Source: Tetrahymena thermophila SB210
Lineage: Eukaryota > Ciliophora > Oligohymenophorea > Hymenostomatida > Tetrahymenidae
Assembly (NCBI RefSeq): GCF_000189635.1
Contig: NW_002476365.1
Coordinates: 248,001-312,000 of the forward strand
Length of the DNA stretch: 64,000 nt
Direction of reading: 5' to 3'
The translations under genes were made by a program, and so were the position numbers. Below the pieces are notes generated by a model. It saw only the letters and a program-made list of their open reading frames with translations. It made no database searches and had not been told where the DNA came from. Shown here one piece after another: positions 26,301 through 39,122 of the stretch (positions within the stretch are counted from its first letter, which is position 1; each line of letters starts with the position of its first letter).

Positions 26301-28518
26301 TATTTTCTATTTTAAGTAAAAAAAGATAGAAAAACAAGTGTTTTTTTGTAAAAATTTAGGCTGCTTTCAAAAATAATTCTAACCTTTAAAACTAGTTCTG
26401 GTAAGAAAATTAGTTGTTCAGGATCCATCATATGATTCAGTAATTCTTTAATAATACTCTCTACATTCTCACTTGAAGAGACCATAAAAATCAAATCTAA
26501 TGCAAGTTGCTTAATTGAAATATCTTCTTCCTTTAAGCATTAAATAATTGTTTACATATATTTCTAAACAGTTTTTAGATCGTAATTCAAAACTTTCTAT
26601 AGCATAAAGAGAGAAACATATTTAATGTTTGGTTCTGCGTTTTTTAAGAACTTTCCCAATACATTTATGCATAATATTTTTAACGAGCTAGTACTGCCTA
26701 TCTCCATAACTGTCTTTACACATTCATATAATACAGCACTTCCACTATTTTTATCTCCATTTGTATTTGAGGCAACCTTTTTTGTTAAAAAATAATTGTT
26801 GTAAATTTAAATTGTAAAAGTTTTTTATTTCAAAAATGTATTTTTTAAAAATAATCTCAATTAAAATTGAAAATGATAAAAAAGTTTTCTAAAGTAAAAC
26901 CATTTTAAATTTACCTCTCCCAATATACCACTAATTTCATCTGCTACGTGTTGCTTTCCTTAAGCCATCATTCTGAAGAATTCTAAAATAGAAATTTACA
27001 AAAATGGGTCATTAACTCCATTTACATCAAATTCTGCACTCATATTACTAATAAGAGCTTTCAGTATTTTTTTCAAAGGAGTAATATGCTTATAGAAATA
27101 GTTTTTATTTTCTTCGTTTAAAACAACTAAAGATTTCATTAAAGAGACAGTACTTAATAGCACACCTAATAAGTTTTTCAAATAATTTATAAGAATAATA
27201 TTATATAATAAATAAAAATTAGACAAAATTTTTAAATATTGTAAAATTTATTCCAAAATCAATTAAAATAATTTTCTTCTTTCACCAAATTCTTTTAGAT
27301 TTAATAAAGTTTTTAAAATAAAAAAGTATTTTTTTTATTTGCATTAAGATTATTTCATAATAAATTATATCAAAAATAGATTAAACTTCTTATAATCAGC
27401 TATTAAATAAATACATTTAATTATTTCAAATTTTATTTAAAAAATTTTGATTTTAATAAAATAATTGCATTATATTTCTATAAAATGATATTATTGAATT
27501 TTCAACTTATTTGTGAATGCTTTAAAAAAATGCTACAAATTTTAATTTGAAATCAATAATTTTATTTAATTTTTGTAAATGTTTATTAATATCTTATTTT
27601 AGAAAGAATGCCAAAAACTAAATTTTAAGAAATATAGTTTACCATGATGCTTATCCTCCATCAAGCTATCTATTTATTATACTATATCGGAAGTTGCTTC
27701 AGGTAACTTTTTAACCATTTTAATACAACATAATGCTACTTTCTTTTTAATAAAAGTTGATCCAACTTAGAATTGCTTCATAAGATCTGGAATCAACTCT
27801 CTACACATTTCTGTAGTGCAAATTTCATTTAAAGCTACAATAGCTAAACTAATAACGTAATTATTCTAGATATTTTAATAAAATAATTTATTTTCGCTTT
27901 AAAATTAAATTTTCTTATAATTTAGTCATAATTCTATTGTTTTAATGTTTTTTTTTGCATTAAGAATTATTATAAAAATTTACAGTGTGATTTAAGTCAA
28001 TATGAATTCTATTAGTGGCCAACATTAATATTTCAGAATGTTCATGGAAAAGTTAACAGAGACCTAAGTACCCAATTCTTTTATTTCCATAATTTGAAGA
28101 AGTAATCAATTTAAGGCATTCCATTTAACCAAAATCTGTGTTATGACCTAACATAGATATGTAAAGCAATTTAGCTACATCCTTTGCTCTTGTTTCTTCT
28201 TTATTTTACTTTAATTTTAAATAATCGAATAACATATTAGATAAGCTAAATTAGCTTTGGATATAAAAAATAATTTTATTTATTAGTTGCAATTCAATTG
28301 CTTATAGTAGTTTAAAAATACATAATTTATTTATCTTTTTAAATTTAATATGATTGTAATCATACCAGGAATCTTTCTCTAATTAGAGCTTTTTCCTTAT
28401 TGATTAACTCTCTTTCCTATGCAGCTGTTTTACATTCCCTCACTTGCTTTATAATATCTTTAAACTCATGTAAAGGGTGTTATTTAGTAGCTCCCTCTCC
28501 TGGCTTGCTAATACTCAT
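23398..28518 (-). CDS. AP-1 clathrin adaptor complex, gamma large subunit (gamma-adaptin)
   Basis: This is the large chain of the AP-1 adaptor, which links clathrin to cargo on trans-Golgi and endosomal membranes. The start is ATG at 28518-28516, followed by a multi-exon minus-strand reading. Exon 1 is 28366-28518 and exon 2 is 27984-28208. The trunk follows gamma-adaptin in order: HEFKDIIKQVRECKTAAQER, EETRAKDVAKLLYISMLG, GNKRIGYLGLCQLF, then DVNGVNDPFLQ and LYCFGEYGHKLV. A Gln/Ser-rich hinge carries acidic-dileucine-like clathrin-box motifs (NLIDLLGGDE, LLDDLP, ILDDLIGG). The C-terminal ear (GAE) domain is intact: VEITIEYGNKTPFIINELQF, then SIAMKVRLQYNINGKP joined to VALDSLVQDFPKGW before TGA at 23400-23398. 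No break was noticed. Inner exon borders are approximate. Beta-, delta- and epsilon-type chains are ruled out by the ear type. Confidence 0.95.
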
Positions 28519-29467
28519 TTCTTAAATTAGATTTATGTTCCAAAAATGAAATTTTATTTAATTTGTTTAATATTACGCTTAAAATTTTTATCTTATGAAA
28601 TTTCTCTTTCTAAATAACTTTTGATAGAAGACTCTATCTTTTATTTATTATTAGATATTTTTTGATTTATTAAAAATTGACGCTCACAAACAAATAAACA
28701 CAAACATTATCAATCCAAAGGCCTTTATTTATTATGACCACTTCAAACAAAGATATGTATGAATATTCATTTGATATACAAATATATTCAAAGCATCATT
28801 CTCATTCATTTTTTGAATTAATTATCAAAAAATATCTTTAAATTTTATCAGTCTAATTTAATTTTCATTTATAATTTTAATTGGGCTATACAATCTTATT
28901 AATTCTTTTATCAATCATTTTAATTTTTCTTAAATTTTACAATTCAAAAATAACAAACAATCATAAAGCTTTTGCTTTAACATTAAAATAAAATGATTTT
29001 TAGTTTTTTTTTTTTTGTGTTTTTCAACTATTCGAAAAATTTAAATAAATTCAATTTTTATTTAATAAATTTATAAATTCTATTCAAAAATGTCAAATAA
29101 AGGTCACAAAAATTAATCTAAAATAAATATTTCAATTTTTACTAAAATAATTATTCAATTAAATATTAATTAAATTCAGTTCTTAAAAAATATTATTTGA
29201 AATTTTTTTTTAATTTAGAATATTTTATTTATTTTAATTTTTTATAATTTTGCATTTATTTTTTTAATTTTTATTAATAGTTGAATGTTAATTTAATAAA
29301 TTTTTAATTATTTCATTTGTCTGTTAGTCATTTTTTAATAAATTTGTTAATTTTTTTTGTTCTTTTTCTTATTATTGGAATTAAATATTTCTTATTTATT
29401 TATTTTTTATTTTTTTATGATTTCAACGAATATATTTTAATTAAAATTTTGATATTAATTTTTATTG
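28519..29467. other. Divergent intergenic region (gamma-adaptin / hypothetical gene)
   Basis: About 950 nt of nearly pure A/T, including T-rich runs at about 29200-29430. It should contain the gamma-adaptin promoter. No discrete element is recognised. Confidence 0.4.
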
Positions 29468-30201
29468 ATGGAAAAAAAATAAACTGTTAGAGTTAATTTA
29501 AGACAAGCTCAAAAGCTTTGTAAGTATATCGCACTAGGGGCTTCATAACTAGACTGCTAGCATATAGTAGAAGAGTAAAAATAGAGAGGAAAGATTAAAG
29601 AATAAATCTATTTCCTAAGATCAGCATTTATTTCTGTTTTAGATCTTTATTAACAAATCTTTTATATTAGTAGCGGATTAAAAACTTCTTGGTATAATGT
29701 ATCCTTCATAATTAAAGCAATGAAAAACTTGGAATTTGAGATCTGTTAATCTTTGATCTGTTAAATAAATTGTTGTGTCTTAGTGTATCATTTTGACATA
29801 AGGGTTTTTGGAGAAAGAAAATGAAAAAAAGATGTTTGCATATTTAGAAGTGTTTGGTTTTTTTTGATAGTTCCAATCGACCTTTCAGCGGTGATTTCAT
29901 ATTAAATATTTTTTAGATAATAATTTAGAGTCTACCACTATGCATTTTTTAACATTTTATCGTTTAAAGAAGTGGATTTCGGTTACCAATTTAAGATTTG
30001 CCTTATGATTGAAAAAATTGGGCATTCGGGTAAACATCTTGATTATCTAAAGACTATTTTTTTGTTATTTTCTGTTAATTACAATTATTTAGATTTTTTA
30101 ATTAATTACAAAAATTTTTTATTTTTCTTTTTTATATCAGCATTAGGAAATTTACACAATTTCTTAAATTTTTTCTTATCTTTAATTAAGAGTGCTTGCT
30201 A
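29468..30201 (+). CDS. Hypothetical protein; probable gene with unresolved exon structure
   Basis: ATG 29468 opens a frame to TGA 29822-29824 (118 aa). Its front half is convincingly coding: KKQTVRVNLRQAQKLCKYIA, then EEQKQRGKIKEQIYFLRSAF. The DNA is much richer in G/C than its flanks. The same frame reopens directly after the TGA and stays open to 30499, including a plausible stretch (EVDFGYQFKICLMIEKIGHS) at about 29970-30050. Another frame just after the TGA reads CLVFFDSSNRPFSGDF, suggesting introns near 29801-29846 and 29893-29918. So the gene probably continues to about 30.2 kb through introns that I cannot place with certainty. A GTAAGTAT at 29520 could also be a donor. No family is recognised. 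Confidence 0.5.
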
Positions 30202-30815
30202 ATTAAAAAATTTCTTTACTTTCTATGCATAATTAAATCTAAAATAATTATTGCAAATGAATGTTTGTTTTTTGAAATTCCAAATTCATAAAAATTGTCA
30301 ATAATATTTGCCTTCTATCGATAAAATGAAACTAAATAACAGCTTAACTCAAAATATTAAAATAATGTTTTGGAAAAAATATTTTAAAGTCACTATCTAC
30401 TCCATTTTTAATTGGCTTCTTGAAAAAATCTAAAAATTTATATTATATGTAAAAACTATAAAGAAGGAGTTGTAAATAGAAGATTTATAAAATATATGAA
30501 TGGATTTATTTATTTATTTATCAAAAGCTATTCATAATTTCATAGATTATTTGATTAAAATTTCTAAGCAATAACAATAATCAATTAAGAGTTCTCTTTA
30601 TTGCTTTTGCTTGCATGCATACATGCTAGTTTGATTGCTTGATTGCAGAAACAACACAATGAAAACTTTCTCTACTTTTCTTTTTATTCTTATTCTTTGA
30701 TAAAAAATTATATAAAAATTAAAGGCATTATTAGAAATTATTAATAAAAAAATTATTAAATAAAAAAGAGAGAAAGCAAGAAAAAAGAAAGAAAATTTAT
30801 ATTGCGCAAAAAGAA
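30202..30815. other. Intergenic region
   Basis: A/T-rich. It holds an imperfect palindrome, GCATGCATACATGC, at about 30613-30626, and a purine-rich AGAGAAAGCAAGAAAAAAG stretch just upstream of the next ATG. Nothing else is seen. Confidence 0.4.
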
Positions 30816-31085
30816 ATGAAGTTAGATCAAATTATCAGTTATTATATTACTCCTGTCAGAAGATTCGATAAGAACTTGACTGCTGAATAAATTTATGAAT
30901 AGTATCAATAAGCTGCTCAATTCAACGAAATTGACGCTTTCACAAATATTCGTTTCCACAGAAAGTTCAAGGAATATATTCAAACTTAAGAATAATCTGA
31001 CTACCTTTATGAAAAAGCTAAGCAAATTTCTACTCTTGCATAGAAGATGTTCGAAAAGAAATTCCCTGAATACTACACTTAGTGA
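30816..31085 (+). CDS. Small hypothetical protein, 89 aa
   Basis: Single exon from ATG 30816 to TGA 31083-31085. The DNA is markedly less A/T-rich than both flanks, and TAA/TAG codons occur in frame as Gln (five TAA, three TAG), which defeats standard ORF calling. The protein (start MKLDQIISYYITPVRRFDKN) is charged and aromatic-rich, without an obvious transmembrane segment. Its C-terminal half is amphipathic helical (EKAKQISTLAQKMFEKKFPE). The small size and a basic, aromatic N-terminal stretch would suit an accessory subunit of a mitochondrial complex, but that is only a guess. Open frames on the opposite strand and in +1 over the same bases are shadows. Confidence 0.65.
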
Positions 31086-32280
31086 ATTAATAAAAGTGAA
31101 TGACAACAATCTTAGGAAAATCATAGCAAGTAGCCTATTTGTTTGGAGAGATAAATTAGGAATTTGATATATTTTATAAGATTAAGGAATAAACTATAGC
31201 AATAGATGATATAAATATTTACTGTCTTAAGCATTTAAGATAGTGCGTATATCATTTAGAGTTCATTTTTATTAAATTGTATACATTTAAAATACTTGTA
31301 ATTGTTAATCATATTTCCACTTTGCATAATTAATTTCCTCTAATCAAGATTCATTATGATTGCTTTCCTCATCTGTTTTTCATTTTTTAAAAACGATGAT
31401 TAATTAATTGCATGTTTAATTTTGTTAATACAAAAAAATAACTATGGAGATTAGGTGTAATATAGCAGACATAAAGACTTTCAATTTCTATAAAATTATA
31501 TCCATACTAACCAATTAAACTTAAGATATATAATTATCTATAATCTATAAACTTGCTCACAACAGCAACACAATAAATCCTACATTTATCCCAATAATAT
31601 TTCAATCAAAAATTTTCAAAGAATTTTATTGCTTTCAATATAAAAAGTATCTTTTAATTTTTTAGGATTTGATCAATCTAATTAATAAAGATATTTATTT
31701 ATTTAAGTAAATATAATAGAAATTTTTATAAAATTAATAATTAATTAATTTATTTATTTATTTTAAATCTTTTACTTATAATTATAAATATTTTGACTTG
31801 TAGATTACTTTTTAAGAAAAAACTTCATTTACAAAAAATAATTTATCTTTTATTGAATAAAATGATAAAAGTGATATTATTTTATTTGAATAAAATAATA
31901 AAAATGTTTATAAAATAATATTTTTCTCAAATTTTATTTTCGATTTCGAGCTTTGCTAACTATTTTCTGTTGAGATAAGTTATGCGTTGTGCATAGTATT
32001 TAGTTTCTAACTTAAATATAATCTCTTGATTATGAAATAGAAGATTTTGATTTTTAAACTTATCAATTAATGATAATAAATAACAAACATTTCTATTAAA
32101 TTTAAAAGATTTTTATGAAATAAAGTAATATTTCATTGAAAAATACATGTAAATGTATTATAATAATTAATTTAAAAACAAAAATTCAATTTTTTATTTA
32201 TTATAAATGAATAAAATTTAAAATATTTCTCATTTAAATTGCAATGGAATTGGATAGAGGTCAAATTAAAGTATATTATA
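31086..32280. other. Intergenic region upstream of the calpain gene
   Basis: The first ~80 nt look like a 3' UTR. The remainder is A/T-rich with no supported feature. An ATG at 32244 starts a 24-codon frame that ends at TGA and may be leader sequence. Confidence 0.4.
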
Positions 32281-35267
32281 ATGTAGGCTATTAGAACTAT
32301 TAATTACATATATGAAGGAAATGTTAAAATGATTAGTGATATAAGAGTAGGTGCATTCTATAACACTTTAAAATTTAATCAAGATCAAAGACAAAAACTT
32401 AGAATTGTAGAGAAGTTAATTTGCTAAATAAATTAAATAGAATTTCAGGATGGATAATATGAATTATGTTTAATTTATTTGATGAGTATAATCAGTAAAA
32501 TAAATAAATAAATAAAAAACAACAATATTTGTATAATCTTATAATAATTGCTTAAAATTTAAGGGAATAGAAGTGAAGATTATAATAAGCATTTAAATTC
32601 AGTTTATGAAATCTTCAAGAAATAATCCCGTTTTACTTTAGCTAGACTCTCAGTTTCTTTAGTAGCAAAATAGCTGCCAATAATGTCAAATCTTGATATA
32701 AAACGAGGAAAGTTTAGTTTTATCTCATGTTGATTTATATAGATAAGATATTAGATATGATGCTAATTCAAATTGTTTGAATTTAAACGAATTTAAGTTA
32801 GAAAAAGGGACAAATAACAAAAGTTAGCACAAAAGAGCAACATAGAAAAAATAATTAGATGATAATATTAATAAATCTTGTGCACTTTTTACAGATAGTG
32901 AATTTCCAGCTGGGATAACATAGTTAGTAGGAGAAAATATCTCTCATTCAAATACAATTACAATTTAAAAAGATTAGAATGATATAGTTTGGAAACGATC
33001 AACAGAGTTTTTAAAAATTCAAAAGAGTATTTTTGGGAAAAACGGCATTCAAATACATAAAATAAAATAAGGCACTTTAAAAAACTGTTATTTATTAAGC
33101 AGTCTTTCATGCTTAGCAGAAAGACCAAGTAAAAAATTAAATTTCAAATAAATTAAATAAATAAAATTCATTTCAAAATAAATCTTTTAAAAGTTAAAAA
33201 CTTATTAAATAATATTAAAGAAAGGATAGCTAAACTCTTCAAAAGTAGATTAATCAGTAGATATGGATTATATTCTGTAACTATTTTATTATTTCTTATA
33301 TTCATTGTTAACACTTTATTTTTATAAATTATACACAATCTTGAGTTATTAATAAAAAAACTGAAATTTTTTTTTCAATTTTGTTTGATCAGTTTTATCA
33401 AAAAAATAAATAAATAACCAAATTTAAGTAATGTTCAAATTTTAAAGAATCTTATTTTTATATAGGTTTTTCTTTATGTGAATGGAGAATAGAGAGAAGT
33501 AATAATTGATGATTTATTTCCAGTTTATCACCAAACTGGATTATTTTTATTTGGAGGTTAATTAAAATAAGACCTTTGGATTTTATTGGTAGAAAAAGCT
33601 TGGGCAAAAATTCATGGAGGATATATGTACCTTGATATGGGAACAATGAGAGAAGCATTACATGATCTAACTGGAGCACCATGTGACAACTATTTCTTAG
33701 AGAATGAAAAAGAAGATGAAATTTGGATTTTAATAACTCAAGCATTATAAAAAGGATATTGCATCACTTGTGGGACTAAGTCAATAAATAACAAACTACT
33801 TCCTAACAATACAAGGATGCAAGATCATATCCTAAATGAAATGGGGCTTGTATCCTCACATGCTTATAGTTTATTAGGCGCCTATATTTTAGAAGATGCA
33901 TCTAAAACAAAGATCATTAAATTAAGAAATCCTTGGGGAAAAGATGTAAATATTTATTAATAATTAATTTATGATTTTTCATTTTGAGGATTCTTTTTTT
34001 ATGGTAAAAATTTAATTTTTCTGAAAAACTGAATTAGAAAACGAAAAGATTGCTCAATTTATTTTATTCAAATCTTTTTTCACCTTTAAAAAAATGCTAA
34101 TTTTATCCTTAAAATAAATTCAAATTTTAGATAAAATAAACTCTAATTTTTCTTTTTATGTATAAAAAAAATGAGAGATTTTTTATAATTGTTGATATTA
34201 ATCAATTAAAAATTATTTTTTGAATTAAATTATAATAGGAATGGAATGGAAAATTTAGTAGAAAAGATGAAAAATTCTGGGAAAGCATTAACAAAGAATT
34301 GAAAAAAAAATTAGGTTACTAAAAGTCAAAAGATGATGAGGGAATTATCTTTATGTAGTTTGAAGATTTTTTTAAAAATTTTGCAGATCTATAAGTGTGC
34401 ATGGTGAATGATAGTTATAAGTACACAGCTTTCAAAACAAATTAATAAACTGACAAGAAATATTTTTATAAAATATCAATTTCTTAAAGTGGGGAGTATT
34501 TTATTACAGTTAATCAAAAAGTTAAAAATAAAAAAGAACAATATTTGTTTGCTGGTGCTAATTAAACAGATTATTCTTAAGTAATGATGACCTTAGCTTA
34601 ATGGGATAGTAAATACAAAAGATATATTTACATTGATGGAAATTTAGACTGTTATCGTGAAGTATATACAAAAAAATCTAAACAGTAGATATTTAAAGAA
34701 GGAGATTATATTTTGTGTGTTAAAGTTAACTGGATTAATCAAAAGGATAACGATGAAATAGTAATTAGCTCCTATGGAGTAGACTCAGTTAATATTTGTC
34801 CCATCGATCCAATAGAAAATTTTACTAGATATACTATGTTATAGCATGCTATGTTTTAAAGTGAAAACAAAAAATGCTTAAATAAATACATGAAGAATGA
34901 CTTCTGGATATGCATGAGTTAAATGCCAGAAGGTTATATTTATATAGCAGCTTGGAATAATGTAAAAGAAAATAACTAAAATATTAATTTTTATAGAAAG
35001 AATTAAAAAATTTATCATAAAAAAAGTAGCAGTTTTGTTGATGACCTTTGTAATTAATAAAAATATGATCATTAATAACTGAAAAGCTTTGATTTTAATT
35101 GCAAATTTATTATTAAAAATATGGATGGATTAAAGCTTAAAAAGCCATTTAAAGAAAATATTATTAATTTTTATCTTAAACCTGGATAGGCTGATATTGC
35201 CTTAATAAAATGCAAAGACTTAGAGTAATTACAAAGTTTTGATGTGGAATAATAGTTTATATTTTGA
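32281..35267 (+). CDS. Calpain-type cysteine protease (papain-like C2 family)
   Basis: The core model 32606-33128, 33221-33276, 33466-33945 and 34239-35267 keeps phase and gives 695 residues ending at TGA 35265-35267. It shows the calpain signature: WKRS near the front, then GTLKNCYLLSSLSCLAERP with catalytic Cys161, VIIDDLFP, EKAWAKIHGGY, MGLVSSHAYSLL with catalytic His325, and KLRNPWG with catalytic Asn348. DEWNGKFS follows, as in known calpains. The usual GDCW around the Cys is NCY here. Downstream lies a beta-rich C2-like region (GEYFITVNQK, and later GDYILCVKVNW). No EF-hands are visible. An upstream open frame, 32281 to about 32486, can be spliced to acceptor 32570 in phase and would add an N-terminal extension. 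The true start is therefore either 32281 or 32606. Calcium dependence is expected from the family but cannot be read from the sequence. Confidence 0.88.
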
Positions 35268-36352
35268 TAAAAATGATGGAATTAAATGTTAATTAAAACA
35301 CAAATAAAATAAAACATATTAAAAGAATAAAAAAAAACAAATTAAATATTTAAATTATAATTTAAATTAAAAATGCTTCTAATTAAGTAAAATATTTAAA
35401 TATTTGGTTTTAAATCAATTTTTAAAATGAGTAAAAATATTTATGAGATCATCAGAAGAAAAAAAACCATTAATTATTTATTATGTAAATATAAACAAAC
35501 CTACATATTTCAATTCTAGTTCTCCTTGAATTATTTTTAATTTTATATATTTATTTATTTATTTATTTATTATTTATCTTTGAATTTGATTATCATTATT
35601 TAAGCCTATTTTTTTTAAATTAACTCTAAAAACTTGTTTAAAGAATATATATATTTTTTTAAATATATCAGATTATTTCTATGATTAAATTTAATTTGTT
35701 TGAAGTAAAAAGAATTTTATATTGCCATTTATTTATTATGGTTGAAATGGAAAATTATGTTTTTGAATATGATGAATACTTAATTTAATAACACAAAAAA
35801 ATAGATAACAACAAAATTAATTTTTACAATTTAGTATAGCACAAAAGGTTTTTTTTAATGAAATGTATTTATTTAGTAGAATATAACTTATATTATTTGA
35901 TAAAAAAAAATATTCATTTAAGCAAGTATTTATTACTTGGTTCACTTGCACATATAACATTGGTGTTGAAAAATAAATAATAAATATTTTTAACAGCTAA
36001 TTATTTTTAATAGAGATATTTTAATATTTTATTCTATTTTTAAATATAAAATTAATTTTGAGTTTTTTAAATATGAAATTTAAAAAAATTAATATATGAT
36101 CATAAATTTTCTACTTCTTTAAGTTATTATTAAATGTAGTTGCTAATATTACCTATGATTTATTTTTTAAAAGTAATAAATAATCTATATAAATATTACA
36201 AATATACAATAATTAAAGAACCTTCATAATTATAAATTTTCATAAAGATTATTTGAAGAGTTTCATATTATTCCTATTAATTATTTTAGCAAACTATTAT
36301 TTTAGAGGAACGAACCAAAATTTTATTTTTTATCAAACTTCTTCAAGAAAAC
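35268..36352. other. Intergenic region
   Basis: Almost pure A/T, with a TTTA/ATTT simple repeat at about 35548-35571. No gene is supported. Confidence 0.5.
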
Positions 36353-38772
36353 ATGTCTAGATCTGACCTAAAGTAGTAGAAGACATTTATGAATCTACCT
36401 AAAGAGTCTTTTTAGAGTATTGATGATTTGTATTTACACACCGAAGAAGAAGAATAATCTCAAGGTACTTACTAAAAATAAAGATCCAAACTAAGCCAAA
36501 ATGAAATGGAACATTTTAAAATCACTAAGCCTCCATAGTTAAATTTAGGAGGAGGCATTAGCAAATAAGTTCAATAAAATAAAGTCCTTTTTTCTAAGCC
36601 TAAATATTTAATTAAAAGCATTGATAAAGCTGAATACAATCAAAGTTAGAATATACAAACAGAAAACAACTATCAATCTGCAGAAAGGCCATAATCCCCT
36701 AAAGTTGCAAGAAAATTTCCTTTTAGTTCTCCAAGCAATCAGCTTAGATCTGAAATGGCTAATTAAGAGGAAGAAAGAGCTTTTAAGAAACCTTCATTCT
36801 AATAGCATAATTTAGATTAAATAAATATGAAGGGTAATTTGCCAAGAAATGTATTTTCTCTAAGCTCAAAAAATGATGCTCAAAAAAATTTAATGAATAT
36901 TTCAGACTTATAAAAACGAATTGCAACAAACAGAAGTGAGTTCCCACAAAAATAATCTCTTACTTAGTTAAAAGAAAATATATTTGCTAAAGATACAAAA
37001 TAAGAAGGAACTCTAGACTTTAAAACTAACTAATTTTATGGATAAGGGCCAAGGTATGATGGAGATGGCAACTTAGTTACATATTCTTTAGTTGGAAAGC
37101 CAGAGTGGTTTTTATAAGCTTCTGAGGATTAAAAAACTCTAAAAAGAGGTAATATTTTAGTAGAAATATTTTAATAATAATAAGCGGAAAAAGATTTTTA
37201 AAATAAAAAAACTGTTAAATAAACAAAGAAAGATCTACTGGCTTTATAAAAGTCATTTAATTTTGAAATAACTCTATATTGCAGAGTTAAATATTGCTTT
37301 TAAATATGATATATACAGAATGTCTTATTTTTTTAAGTTAAATTAAAATTTATTTTTTTTTTTATGCAAAGATTCTGCAAAGTAATCTAAGTTAAATAAG
37401 AAAGTTTCAATGGCTTCTTTTGCAAGCAAAACATCTAGCATCAGGATTAAAAACTCAATAGATACTTTGAGTAGAGTAGATAAGAAAAGAAGAGTAGCCA
37501 ATTAATCGTTGGGTGAATAGCTTACTAAGGAGTAATTAATTAAAAAATTAGAGAACGTTGAAAATAGAATCGAGGAAAATAAAAAAAATGATGAAAAGGT
37601 TTTGGAAAAAAAACAATTATATGAAAAGGTCTAAGAAGAGAAGCAAATGCATTAACTTTCTTACTATGACTCTGTAAATGATAAATGGGAAAAATTAAAT
37701 TATAAATTATCTGAGAAATTACTAAGACCACCAGAACTATCTCTGTTAAAATCTAGTGTTCCTTAGTTTAGATAAAAAGTTGAGGTCACATAGATTTTGG
37801 AGCAAGTGAAGACTCCGAATGAACTACTGGGTAATAATTAATATAAATCCTTTTGTAAATTATATATTTTATGATTTAAATTAGGCAATAAATTTTGGGA
37901 AGTTACACTTAGAGATAAGTTTATTGATTATACTAAAATAAAGCTAGGATAAAATGATGAGCCAGGAATACTAAGCGAAGATCAAACAAATTTAAATTAG
38001 GAAAGTAATATTTTTGAAAAGAGAGCTTAGTCATCTCATTAAATGAACAGATCAGTTTATAGAGAGTTATCATATTCTAAAGGAACAAAAGTACCAGTAT
38101 TGTTTAAGAAAGAAGTTGAAATAATAAAACATCCTAAATTACTAAATACAAATAATTAATCTAGCACTCAGTAATTCTAAACGCTTGGATAATATTTTAG
38201 TTCTATCAATAGCAATCAATTTAATAGCACCTAAGGAAACACTTTTAATTAATAATAACCTCGGTAACTTCTTTCTTAATAAATGTCTAGGCGACCATAC
38301 TCCCAATAAAGTGCACAAAATATCAGCTATAGAGCAAGAACTCCTTTTAATTATAATGGATTTGCAAATGCAAATGAATTTATGAATAGCATACAAAACT
38401 CCATGTCAGTTAACCACTCTTCTCAAGGGCAAAGGGTTAATCTAAATAACTCTATGGATAAAATACAGTAGTTTTTTACTGCTTTAACAGTTGATGCTGA
38501 TGAATTAGTTGTAAATAATATAGATAATTATAAATTTTTTAAGGGGAATTTTGTTTATTTTATGATTAAAAATTAAAGATTAAAGGAGAAAATAAATTGA
38601 AAGCAGAGAAAGAAGCACTAATAAATGATGGGCATCCTAATTAATTCATTTATAAACACTTTAATTAAGATGAGATTACATAATTAGAGAATCAAAAAAA
38701 TTCATCGAAATAGAAAGAGTAAAAAGAAGGAGGTAAAATTATTTTTATTGGAATTTAATTTGATTTAATTTA

Positions 38773-38803
<31 letters not shown>

Positions 38804-39122
38804 AGGAGATTAATTCACGGGAAATACAGATTAAATTAAATAATAATATGTAAATGCATAAAACAAAGGAGCCATATAAAAATAATCAACGTTTGGCAAT
38901 ATGAAATCATCTAACATTTTTGATTAAACTGCTAACAAAAAAGAAGATATGATTTCTAAAAAAAGGAATAACAATAATTAATCAGCAGGAGCTAATTAAT
39001 ATAATAATCAGTCAGAGAATAACCACTAATCTCTAACTTCATAAAAAACAATCACCAACAATTTATTGTCCCAGCAATCAATAAAGATTGGAGGTTTTAA
39101 CAACCCTTTTCATGTATCCTGA
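36353..39122 (+). CDS. Gln/Asn/Ser-rich coiled-coil protein, unknown function
   Basis: The ATG at 36353 starts MSRSDLKQQKTFMNLPKES. The reading passes through several exons to TGA 39120-39122. Visible parts, in order, are a polar N-terminal third, a compact motif FYGQGPRYDGDGNLVTYSLV followed by GKPEWFLQ (about 37040-37110), a coiled coil (KKLENVENRIEENKKNDEKV, about 37545), and a block LLRPPELSLLKSSVPQ. A second ordered block (FWEVTLRDKFIDYTKIKLGQ) follows an intron at about 37832-37884, and then a Gln/Ser-rich tail. The DGDGNLVTYSLVGKPEWF motif looks conserved-domain-like but I cannot name it. The intron at about 38732-38805 contains eight TAAA units next to its acceptor. No transmembrane segments or catalytic motifs. 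A cytoskeletal or ciliary role is possible, not shown. The exon border at 37.15-37.37 kb is uncertain. Confidence 0.75.
38773..38804 (+). repeat. (TAAA)8 microsatellite inside an intron
   Basis: Eight perfect TAAA units sit directly before the acceptor AG of an intron in the Q/N-rich coiled-coil gene. Confidence 0.9.

Noticed and set aside
30822..31167. 100-codon minus-strand and 90-codon plus-strand ORFs
   Set aside because: Both overlap the better supported 89-aa gene (30816-31085) in other frames; standard-code calling missed the real frame because of its TAA/TAG codons.
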